From contig JAHHSQ010000043.1 of NCBI GenBank assembly GCA_020025135.1, positions 1 through 8,743 on the forward strand: a DNA stretch of 8,743 bases. Reading direction: 5' to 3'. A model generated the notes under the pieces. That model did no database searches. It saw only the letters and a list, made by a program, of their open reading frames with translations, and was not told where the DNA came from. Below, piece by piece: positions 1 through 5,284 of this stretch. Every line of letters begins with the position of its first letter. Within the stretch, counting starts at the first letter, position 1. The DNA is from Pectinatus sp. Its GTDB lineage: Bacteria > Bacillota > Negativicutes > Selenomonadales > Selenomonadaceae. Made by a program: the position numbers and the translations under genes.

Positions 1-14
1 AGTTGCCAGTTAAG

Positions 15-50
15 TTAATAACAGGTTATCTTTGGATAGCCTGTTATTAA
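15..50 (+). terminator. Hairpin, probable terminator of a gene upstream of the window
   Basis: The arms at 15-30 and 35-50 pair over 16 base pairs with a single T-G wobble (26/39) and a TTTG loop. The sequence after the stem is only moderately T-rich (TTTAATAG), so a plain intrinsic terminator is likely but not certain. It separates whatever lies upstream from the tRNA cluster. Confidence 0.5.
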
Positions 51-85
51 TTTAATAGATAATAGTTTCAGTTATATGATAATAT

Positions 86-162
86 GGTGGCTATGGTGAA
101 GCGGTTAACACGGCGGATTGTGGCTCCGTTATGCGTGGGTTCGATCCCCACTAGCCACCCCA
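86..162 (+). tRNA. tRNA-His (anticodon GTG)
   Basis: The acceptor stem 87-93 (GTGGCTA) pairs with 152-158 (TAGCCAC). The extra G at 86 faces the discriminator C at 159, which is the G-1:C73 hallmark of histidine tRNA. The anticodon loop TTGTGGC carries GTG at 120-122, closed by a five-pair stem. The T-arm GTGGG-TTCGATC-CCCAC is canonical and CCA is encoded at 160-162. It is the first of three clustered tRNAs and lies only five bases before tRNA-Trp, so the two are surely co-transcribed. Confidence 0.97.
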
Positions 163-167
163 TCAGT

Positions 168-243
168 AGGGGTATAGCTCAATTGGTAGAGTAGCGGTCT
201 CCAAAACCGTTGGTTGAGGGTTCAAGTCCTTCTGCCCCTGCCA
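168..243 (+). tRNA. tRNA-Trp (anticodon CCA)
   Basis: The acceptor stem 168-174 (AGGGGTA) pairs with 233-239 (TGCCCCT), with one T-G wobble. The discriminator is G at 240 and CCA is encoded at 241-243. The anticodon arm is GCGGT-CTCCAAA-ACCGT, giving CCA at 201-203, which reads UGG. D-arm (TAGCTCAATTGGTAGAGTA) and T-arm (GAGGG-TTCAAGT-CCTTC) are typical. It is the middle gene of the cluster. Confidence 0.97.
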
Positions 244-267
244 AATTGACTTAATTAAATATTTCGT

Positions 268-356
268 GGAGTGATACTCAAGAGGCTGAAGAGGACGGTT
301 TGCTAAATCGTTAGAGGGGTAACCCTGCGAGAGTTCGAATCTCTCTCACTCCGCCA
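268..356 (+). tRNA. tRNA-Ser (anticodon GCT)
   Basis: The acceptor stem 268-274 (GGAGTGA) pairs with 346-352 (TCACTCC), followed by G353 and an encoded CCA at 354-356. The anticodon loop TTGCTAA has GCT at 302-304, which reads AGC/AGU. The 89-base length comes from the long variable arm (TAGAGGGGTAACCCTGC region), as expected for a class II tRNA. It lies 24 bases after tRNA-Trp and is the last gene before the terminator. Confidence 0.97.
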
Positions 357-368
357 CTATGACATTTT

Positions 369-403
369 ACAACTCTTAGAATTTTCCTAAGAGTTGTTTT
401 TTT
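369..403 (+). terminator. Rho-independent terminator of the tRNA cluster
   Basis: A perfect 10-base-pair stem (CAACTCTTAG at 370-379 with CTAAGAGTTG at 387-396) has a seven-base loop and is followed directly by seven T residues at 397-403. It lies 12 bases after tRNA-Ser and ends the His-Trp-Ser transcript. Confidence 0.92.
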
Positions 404-434
404 ATTTATTTTACTTGTTTGTTTATTTTATTTG

Positions 435-477
435 AAAAAACGGTCATCTGAAGATAGAAAAAATCATTCAGATGACC
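435..477 (-). terminator. Rho-independent terminator of the cupin gene
   Basis: The arms at 442-452 and 467-477 (GGTCATCTGAA / TTCAGATGACC) are a perfect 11-base inverted repeat. Read on the minus strand the stem is followed by six T residues (complement of 435-440). It sits 25 bases past the cupin stop codon and faces the tRNA terminator, so the two convergent units are well insulated. Confidence 0.88.
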
Positions 478-501
478 TGATATTTGAAACTTAGTTATAA
501 A

Positions 502-858
502 TCATCCCTCTAGGGAATTAGCCTCTGGAAAAGCTACTATTAACAACATTTTAAAATTTTCTGTTGCTAGAACAGAGTGGGGATGACTGGCTGGTATTAA
601 AAGTGATTCGCCAGTATGTAAGATACGTTTAGTTCCATCTAAAGTTATTTCTCCGCTACCCTCTAGGCAGTTAATTAACACATCGCCAGAGGCAGAATGT
701 GTACCTAATGCTTGTCCTTGCGAAAAAGCAAATAATACTAAACGAAGATGATTGTTGTCGACAAGGATTTTCTTGTCTATTTGCTTGGGAGTATAGACGA
801 CCGAGCTGTTAAGTGAAATTATCAAAGAATGGGGAATATGTTTAATAATATCTGACAT
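502..858 (-). CDS. Small single-domain cupin protein
   Basis: A 118-residue protein made almost entirely of one cupin beta-barrel. Motif 1 is the stretch GQALGTHSASGD (48-59) and motif 2 runs from G83 through IPASHPH (88-94). Likely metal ligands are H54, D59 and H94. From memory, small cupins of anaerobes often read HTAPFD at this point, so the absence of the textbook HxH pair is a subfamily trait and not damage. The substrate is unknown: such proteins bind a divalent metal and may be small sugar or ligand binding proteins or enzymes. No signal peptide or membrane segment is visible, so it should be cytosolic. The ATG at 858 is preceded by AAAGGTGG at eight-base spacing. It is a single-gene unit with its own extended -10 promoter and terminator. 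Confidence 0.85.
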   Translation of the reverse strand: MSDIIKHIPHSLIISLNSSVVYTPKQIDKKILVDNNHLRLVLFAFSQGQALGTHSASGDVLINCLEGSGEITLDGTKRILHTGESLLIPASHPHSVLATENFKMLLIVAFPEANSLEG

Positions 859-881
859 CTTAATACCACCTTTCTATTACT

Positions 882-909
882 ATTGTAACATATCTATTAT
901 TCAATAATA
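882..909 (-). promoter_or_regulatory. Extended -10 promoter of the cupin gene with overlapping 7-1-7 palindrome
   Basis: On the minus strand TGTTACAAT (-10 hexamer at 882-887) forms an extended -10 element with no good -35. Just upstream lies TATTATT-C-AATAATA (895-909), a perfect 7-1-7 inverted repeat, set in a larger imperfect repeat with ACATAT/ATATGT outer arms (888-912). The palindrome falls in the -35/spacer region, where a bound repressor would block the polymerase. The 7-1-7 geometry recalls Fur/PerR sites, but the bases match those consensuses poorly, so the regulator is unknown. Confidence 0.5.
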
Positions 910-980
910 TGTCATTTTTATGTTTAAAATGTGAAATTTATTATAATTAGAAGCTGTTTTTATTAAACTAATCGGTATGC

Positions 981-1012
981 AAAACCTCCTCTAAAATAGA
1001 GGAAGTTTTTTT
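981..1012 (-). terminator. Terminator after nrdD (possibly bidirectional)
   Basis: The arms 981-993 and 997-1009 pair over 13 positions with one C-A mismatch and a three-base loop. On the minus strand the T tract is only the four paired Ts, while the plus strand has a seven-T run (1006-1012). It lies eight bases after the nrdD stop and is the only candidate end for the nrdGD transcript before the cupin gene. Confidence 0.6.
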
Positions 1013-1019
1013 ATTATAT

Positions 1020-2798
1020 CTATTCTGTTTTTACATAACCGCGGCGCGCGTGCTCAGCTTGTCTAGCTTCTGAAAAATTGGATACGCGTTTAAGGTAGCC
1101 AATAACACGAGTGGCATAATCTATATTGGTTGAACCACATTTTACGCAGCGATTTTCAGTGCGTGGATTGATATAGTCACAATCATTGCAGACGGTACTC
1201 TTGGTATTTGTTGTCCAATAAGGAACTTTGTTTTTTAATGTTAAATAGTAAATTTTTTCAAATGTATCTTTATTTGGTAGTTGTTCTAAGTTCAAATGTA
1301 GAGCAGAACCACCATCTAGGTTGCCCGTGTATTTATCGCCGTGCAGAGCTATTTTTTCTAGGAAGTTTTCGTTTTCTACCTCGTAGAAATAAGAGTTATA
1401 ACAATTGCGCGGTACTTTTAAACCATCTTTTTTATCCCATTTGGCATTTTTTACACCCAAGTTTTCAGCGGGCACGAATTCGGTATTAAAAATGGGATTG
1501 TACTCTTTATAAGTAATACGCGCTTGTTTATTCAAGTGGGAAATTTTCGATAACAAGGATTCGATGTGGTGTTGATAATTTGGATTATCGGAAATTTCTA
1601 AGCCTAAAAATTGACATCCTTCTACCACGCCATTGATGCCAATGGTCATAAATTGTTTATCTAAATCCATAAAACCAGCTTCGTAGGCAGGTAAGAGGCC
1701 ATTATCAATCATATCTTTGTACACCATTTTATGGGCAAGGAGATAATGATGGATGCGGTCGACTACAGCCTCTAAGGAATCAGAACATTTTTGGATAAAA
1801 CGGTTGTAATTTAAGGTGATAACTTGAGATGAACCAGTGACAACGCCACCAGCACCTAGGGTATAGCTAAAGGTATTGTCTGCCAATTCATTGCGGAGAC
1901 GACAACAGGAAGCTAGGCTATCTACATTATCGCTCATGTAGACAAAGAAAGAGTGACCGAGAGAATTTTGTTCTGCACAATAGTGCATTAGCTCTTCGTC
2001 GAGGAAGGATTGCTTCTTGTAATCAACTAATAAACACGCCGTTACGACTGGGAAGGTCAATAATTCTTTTTTACGTTCTAGACGGAACCAATCAAGAAAG
2101 GCAAATTGTAATTGGCGAACTGATACTTCATCAATACTAGAGCCATCTGGAAAGCGAAAATCCTCAAACATTCCGTGGAGGTATCCTTGGTCAAAGACAG
2201 AAATATTCCAGAAAACGGATTGGTCGCCACGTGCGGAAGCCGGTTGATTGAGAGCGTAAACGACACCTTGAAATTCTTGAATTACTTCTTTGTAATTAGT
2301 TTTTAAATAATTTGGGCCATAACTTTTGCGTGCGAAATAGTCGAAGTAAGAAAGAAATTCCACTGTAGCAATAGCTCCAGCAAAATTGCTCGCTACTTGA
2401 TAGACTAAGTTGACGAAACTACCACAAAAGCTTTGTAAATTTTTGGGGGCTTTAGAGCATCCGCCAAGGCATTTTGTGCCGTAAAATAAGAATGGATAGA
2501 GTGTTATACTGGCACAGTATGGTTTTAAAGAAGTTTCATCGTGAATATAAATGAGATGGCTGTCAATGTCTTTTATGTATTGCTGGTCTAGATTGGTAGT
2601 GGGGAATAATTCTTTGAGTTTTTGGTTCATACGATAGCGGTTAATTTTTATGAATTCTGGTTTGAAAATTTCTGATTCTAATGTAGAAACCGTCTTGCGA
2701 GTGACATTGGCATTGGCGTCGACGCTACTGCCGGTAGCCGCATTTTGAGCGTGTACATAAGCGTCGATAAATTTCATTTTGTCTGCGATAAAAGTCAT
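1020..2798 (-). CDS. nrdD: Class III anaerobic ribonucleoside-triphosphate reductase
   Basis: A 592-residue oxygen-sensitive glycyl-radical enzyme that reduces ribonucleotides to deoxyribonucleotides in the cytosol after activation by NrdG. The C-terminal motif RVIGYL carries the radical glycine at G567. Just before it is the zinc site CNDC (537-540) and CVKC (551-554), and the conserved CCRL lies at 298-301 in the barrel. The protein begins almost directly with the catalytic domain. It lacks the roughly 100-residue N-terminal ATP-cone of E. coli NrdD (712 residues), which suggests no or different allosteric control of overall activity. The size and partner resemble the compact NrdD subgroup described from Bdellovibrio and various anaerobes. 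The chosen ATG (2798) has GGAGG seven bases upstream. A longer frame open to 2858 would run back into nrdG and has no ribosome binding site. It is the second gene of the nrdG-nrdD operon, 13 bases after nrdG. Confidence 0.96.
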   Translation of the reverse strand: MTFIADKMKFIDAYVHAQNAATGSSVDANANVTRKTVSTLESEIFKPEFIKINRYRMNQKLKELFPTTNLDQQYIKDIDSHLIYIHDETSLKPYCASITLYPFLFYGTKCLGGCSKAPKNLQSFCGSFVNLVYQVASNFAGAIATVEFLSYFDYFARKSYGPNYLKTNYKEVIQEFQGVVYALNQPASARGDQSVFWNISVFDQGYLHGMFEDFRFPDGSSIDEVSVRQLQFAFLDWFRLERKKELLTFPVVTACLLVDYKKQSFLDEELMHYCAEQNSLGHSFFVYMSDNVDSLASCCRLRNELADNTFSYTLGAGGVVTGSSQVITLNYNRFIQKCSDSLEAVVDRIHHYLLAHKMVYKDMIDNGLLPAYEAGFMDLDKQFMTIGINGVVEGCQFLGLEISDNPNYQHHIESLLSKISHLNKQARITYKEYNPIFNTEFVPAENLGVKNAKWDKKDGLKVPRNCYNSYFYEVENENFLEKIALHGDKYTGNLDGGSALHLNLEQLPNKDTFEKIYYLTLKNKVPYWTTNTKSTVCNDCDYINPRTENRCVKCGSTNIDYATRVIGYLKRVSNFSEARQAEHARRGYVKTE

Positions 2799-2811
2799 AT
2801 TTATACCTCCA

Positions 2812-3282
2812 TTATTCACGATTTTGGAATAAAAAAGTCTTATCGATAAATTTACCATCGATATTTTCGTAGAAACGTTGATTAGTAGTTTTGTGATTTA
2901 GACCGCCGAGTTTTTCTTCATAGCGACCAGTTTTAACCCATTTTAAAGGGAGGTTAAAAACCCATGGAGCATCATTGCCAGAATATAATCCCACGGGCAG
3001 AATTTTATTAAGACATTGAATTGTTGTTCGTAAATCCTGTGGGGAAATTCCGTTATTGGAGCCTCCCATAAGCAGTATGGCAGTACAGCCTTCTGCCTTA
3101 GCTTTTTTGGCGTGCGGTAGAACGGCATCTAGAGGCGTAAAAGGTAAGTCCTGCCATAGCCAGGGAGAATGACAATGCGGACAATGTTCCTGACAATTTC
3201 CCATTTCAAGATAAAAGGAAATCTCCGAAGGAATTTCCTGAAGGGTGAGCCCCATATGGTAAATTGGTAAAAAAACTGTCAT
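2812..3282 (-). CDS. nrdG: Anaerobic ribonucleotide reductase activating protein (radical SAM)
   Basis: A 156-residue radical SAM activase that uses a 4Fe-4S cluster and S-adenosylmethionine to place the glycyl radical on NrdD. The cluster motif CX3CX2C is C30-QEH-C34-PH-C37, followed by HSPWLW. A glycine-rich SAM-contact strand LMGGSNNG is at 71-78. The tail GRYEEKLGGLNHKTTNQRFY (119-138) is typical of short NrdG proteins. The N-terminus (FLPIYHMGLTLQEIPSEISF) matches a minor NrdG subtype more than E. coli NrdG. The ATG at 3282 is chosen because AAGGATG ends five bases before it. An in-frame ATG seven codons upstream (3303) has no ribosome binding site. The gene precedes nrdD, the reverse of the usual nrdD-nrdG order, and both share one promoter region. 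Confidence 0.93.
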   Translation of the reverse strand: MTVFLPIYHMGLTLQEIPSEISFYLEMGNCQEHCPHCHSPWLWQDLPFTPLDAVLPHAKKAKAEGCTAILLMGGSNNGISPQDLRTTIQCLNKILPVGLYSGNDAPWVFNLPLKWVKTGRYEEKLGGLNHKTTNQRFYENIDGKFIDKTFLFQNRE

Positions 3283-3321
3283 AAAATCATCCTTCGCTAC
3301 CATAATAAATACTGTTTTAAT

Positions 3322-3350
3322 ATTATAGACTTTTTTTCCAGAAATGGCGA
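3322..3350 (-). promoter_or_regulatory. Candidate proximal promoter for nrdG-nrdD
   Basis: On the minus strand a consensus TATAAT (3322-3327) lies 17 bases after TCGCCA (3345-3350), which matches four of six -35 positions. Transcription from here would leave a leader of about 30 bases before nrdG. The nrdG gene has a second candidate promoter further upstream next to the NrdR boxes; the sequence cannot decide between them. Confidence 0.45.
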
Positions 3351-3416
3351 TGTTTCTTTTATCGGTTTTTTGAGAAAAAAAGGGCTTAATTTTGTCGATA
3401 AAGAGGGATTAAGTTC

Positions 3417-3496
3417 GGTATACATACAATAGCAATATATAACAATATATTGTATTAAAAAAAAGAAAAAAATAACAAAGATACAATATACAGTGT
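3417..3496 (-). promoter_or_regulatory. Two NrdR-like boxes with an overlapping distal promoter
   Basis: Box 1 (3440-3455, TAACAATATATTGTAT) and box 2 (3481-3496, ATACAATATACAGTGT) match 13 and 14 of 16 positions of the published NrdR consensus acaCwAtATaTwGtgt. Their starts are 41 bases apart, close to four helical turns, so both face the same side of the DNA, as known for paired NrdR sites. A minus-strand promoter TTGTTA (3440-3445), 17 bases, TATACC (3417-3422) overlaps box 1. NrdR represses ribonucleotide reductase genes when (d)ATP is plentiful, which fits the nrdGD operon downstream. Confidence 0.65.
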
Positions 3497-3523
3497 TTTA
3501 TAATTTAATGAAATAATGACAAT

Positions 3524-3570
3524 AAAAAAAACATAAAAATATACCACCTAGAGATTACTCTAGGTGGTAT
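3524..3570 (-). terminator. Rho-independent terminator of the nitroreductase gene
   Basis: The arms 3541-3553 and 3558-3570 (ATACCACCTAGAG / CTCTAGGTGGTAT) form a perfect 13-base-pair stem with an ATTA loop. On the minus strand it is followed by a T-rich tract (complement of the A runs in 3524-3540). It lies 23 bases past the nitroreductase stop and keeps that gene apart from nrdGD. Confidence 0.9.
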
Positions 3571-3592
3571 TCGTAGTGTAGATATGTAGAGA

Positions 3593-4333
3593 TTATCTAT
3601 CGTTTTTAAAACCCTGCGATAACAAAGTAGGATATACTTGTGGGAAATAGACATCTTTGTAGAAACCAGCTACTCTTTCAATCCAAGTAGAACTGTCTGC
3701 ACCATTAGTGCGTTTAGCTAGATATTGAGAAATAGTTTCATTGTAATCGTCCACTAATTTTTCTGTATCGGCATTATATGTTTCTTGAGAAACATAAGCA
3801 TTAAAGGGCAAGCGTGGTTTTTTCTCTACATTTTGGTCGGAAACGCCAATGCACATACCTAAAATAGGATATACATACTGAGGTAATTTTAAGAGTTCAA
3901 TTACCTGTGCTGGGTCACGACGAATTCCGCCAATAGGTACAGTTCCGTAGCCTAAAGATTCAGCGACATTCATGGCATTACTGTAGGCAATGCCAACATC
4001 GACACAACCTACCATAGTAGCTTCTATGGAATCTATATTTTTAAATGGAATGCCGATTTTTTTCATCTGTACCGCAATTTTATGATAATCCATGACAAAG
4101 AGTAGGAAGATTGGACATTCACTTATCCATTCTTGCCCCCCAGATAGTTCGGCAAATTTCTTTTTTACATCAGTATCGCGGATGACGATGACACTCCATT
4201 GCTGTCCGTTCACAGAGGAAGGGGCATGAATAGCTGCCTGGAGAATCTTTTCTAAATGTTCTTCTGGTAAATCATCTTTTTTAAATTTTCTAATACTGCG
4301 ATGTTGCATAATGACATCAAAAACATCTTTCAT
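3593..4333 (-). CDS. FMN-dependent nitroreductase family protein (NfsA/FRP-like)
   Basis: A 246-residue flavin oxidoreductase, the usual size for the NfsA/FRP branch (about 240-250). FMN-contact motifs are visible: HRSIRKF (11-17), APSSVNGQQWS (37-47), GYGTVPIGGIRRD (128-140) and the YPILGMCIG strand (155-163), followed by KPRLP (172-176). Such enzymes work as cytosolic homodimers and pass two electrons from NAD(P)H to nitro compounds, quinones or free flavin. The natural substrate here cannot be read from sequence. The C-terminal part (from about 185) is helical and family-typical. The ATG at 4333 has AAGGGAG at eight-base spacing. It is a single-gene unit with its own promoter and terminator, divergent from the DUF554 operon; no shared function is evident. 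Confidence 0.92.
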   Translation of the reverse strand: MKDVFDVIMQHRSIRKFKKDDLPEEHLEKILQAAIHAPSSVNGQQWSVIVIRDTDVKKKFAELSGGQEWISECPIFLLFVMDYHKIAVQMKKIGIPFKNIDSIEATMVGCVDVGIAYSNAMNVAESLGYGTVPIGGIRRDPAQVIELLKLPQYVYPILGMCIGVSDQNVEKKPRLPFNAYVSQETYNADTEKLVDDYNETISQYLAKRTNGADSSTWIERVAGFYKDVYFPQVYPTLLSQGFKNDR

Positions 4334-4356
4334 CTAAATCACTCCCTTATTTTGAT

Positions 4357-4385
4357 ATTATAGCACTATCATATGATTTAATGAA
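4357..4385 (-). promoter_or_regulatory. Promoter of the nitroreductase gene
   Basis: On the minus strand TGCTATAAT is a consensus extended -10 (hexamer 4357-4362), 17 bases after a weak TTCATT -35 (4380-4385). The spacer contains a perfect 10-base palindrome ATCATATGAT (4368-4377), a possible operator. The predicted start leaves a leader of about 15-20 bases that holds the ribosome binding site. Confidence 0.65.
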
Positions 4386-4460
4386 ATCCTGTTTATAGGT
4401 ATATATCCTATTAATAAGTATGAAATAAGCAACTACTCTGTTTTATTTTAGATTAAATTG

Positions 4461-4492
4461 TATTATTATTGGATTTATATTCAATAATAATA
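4461..4492. repeat. Inverted repeat just upstream of the DUF554-decarboxylase promoter
   Basis: TATTATTATTG (4461-4471) and CAATAATAATA (4482-4492) are perfect 11-base inverted arms with a 10-base spacer. The repeat ends at the base before the -35 hexamer, the usual place for an activator or an upstream repressor site. It is AT-rich, so chance must be considered, though perfect 11-base arms placed this way are unlikely to be random. Confidence 0.5.
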
Positions 4493-4520
4493 TTGACTTT
4501 TTTTTAGCAAGTGTTATCGT
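4493..4520 (+). promoter_or_regulatory. Promoter of the DUF554-decarboxylase operon
   Basis: TTGACT (4493-4498) matches five of six -35 positions. After 16 bases comes TATCGT (4515-4520), four of six, which is helped by an upstream TG one base away (TGT-TATCGT), an extended -10. Transcription would start near 4527, inside the 24-base palindrome. Confidence 0.6.
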
Positions 4521-4522
4521 TT

Positions 4523-4546
4523 AATACGAAAAACGTTTTTCGTATT
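4523..4546. promoter_or_regulatory. 24-base perfect palindrome, likely operator at the transcription start
   Basis: AATACGAAAAAC followed by its exact complement GTTTTTCGTATT gives a 24-base palindrome with no spacer, centred between 4534 and 4535. It covers the predicted +1 to +20 of the DUF554 operon, the classic place for a repressor. The central AAACGTTT with a CpG at the dyad resembles operators of LacI/PurR-type regulators, but the regulator is not in this window. It has no T tract and is not a terminator. Confidence 0.7.
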
Positions 4547-4567
4547 TTATTATAAAGAGGCGATGAA

Positions 4568-5260
4568 ATGCTAGTTAGTTTGACAGGAACATTTGTTGAT
4601 GCTATAGGGATTGTTGTTGCATCAATTATTGGTAGTTTTATAGGTAAACATATGACTGAAAAGTATAAAAATACCTTGATATCTATCATTGGATTTGTTG
4701 CTCTTGCCGTAGGGATTGAAAGTTTTGCGGCTTATATGCCTAAGTCAAAAGTTGCTATTCTATTTATCGTTGCAATGGTACTTGGTACTATATTAGGAAC
4801 ATGGTGGAAATTAGACGAGCGCGTTAATAAGCTTGCGGGTAAAGGATCTTCTGGAGTAGTTAGATCCGTTGTTACTGAAATTGTTTTGTCTTGTTTAGGG
4901 GCATTGCCAATAGTTGGCTGTATTATGGCTGCTACTCAACATAATTTTACGTTTTTGTTTATAAATGCTTCTTTAGATTTTATCATGGTTTTGATTTTAG
5001 CTGCTGCTGATGGGATAGGTTTGATTTTTGCCGCTCCAGTTATTTTCATTTACCAGTTTATACTTATCTTGATTGCTACCTATGCGGGCAGTTGGCTGAC
5101 ACAACCGTTTATCACTGAAGTTGCGATTCTTGGTGGTTTGATGGTTGCTTCCGCAGGATTAGGACTCATGGGCATCAAAGATTTAAAAACCACTAATCAG
5201 ATGCCGGCATTATTGATTCCAATTGTTTATTTTATTTGTAAAGCTGTATTTCATTTTTAA
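4568..5260 (+). CDS. DUF554 (YqgA-like) integral membrane protein
   Basis: A 230-residue very hydrophobic protein with about seven or eight membrane segments (roughly 5-25, 34-52, 61-79, 103-122, 130-172 as a pair, 182-203 and 211-228). It has the DUF554 layout: GxxxGxxIG near the start (IGSFIGK 21-27), VLGTILGTWWKLDERVN (71-87) and a central GALPIVGCIMA...NASLDFIMVLILAAADGIG block (111-151). The length equals that of E. coli YqgA, a member whose transport role is unproven. The ATG at 4568 follows AGAGG at seven-base spacing. It is the first gene of a two-gene operon, 24 bases before the decarboxylase, which suggests a part in moving the decarboxylase's substrate, product or protons. That is inference, since no exchanger of the APC family is present in the window. 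Confidence 0.88.
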   Translation: MLVSLTGTFVDAIGIVVASIIGSFIGKHMTEKYKNTLISIIGFVALAVGIESFAAYMPKSKVAILFIVAMVLGTILGTWWKLDERVNKLAGKGSSGVVRSVVTEIVLSCLGALPIVGCIMAATQHNFTFLFINASLDFIMVLILAAADGIGLIFAAPVIFIYQFILILIATYAGSWLTQPFITEVAILGGLMVASAGLGLMGIKDLKTTNQMPALLIPIVYFICKAVFHF

Positions 5261-5284
5261 TTTTAAATGGGAGGAGTTTTAGTT

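Noticed and set aside
502..858. Cupin read as degenerate because motif 1 lacks HxH
   Set aside because: Small cupins of this subgroup, as I recall them, commonly carry H-x4-D in motif 1 with a histidine in motif 2, so the site is probably intact.
1208..1489. Plus-strand open frame of 93 codons
   Set aside because: It lies wholly inside nrdD on the opposite strand, has no recognisable protein features and no independent ribosome binding site. It is a shadow of the nrdD reading frame.
2799..2858. N-terminal extension of nrdD to an ATG at 2858
   Set aside because: It would overlap the end of nrdG by about 47 bases and has no ribosome binding site, while the ATG at 2798 has a GGAGG at ideal spacing.
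3433..3496. CRISPR-like or iteron repeats from the recurring CAATATAT words
   Set aside because: There are only a few short, unevenly spaced copies, and they are better explained as NrdR boxes in front of nrdG-nrdD.
5267..5284. Decarboxylase start at the ATG at 5267
   Set aside because: This ATG overlaps the GGGAGGAG that serves the ATG at 5285, and the added residues (MGGVLV) are simply the translated ribosome binding site.
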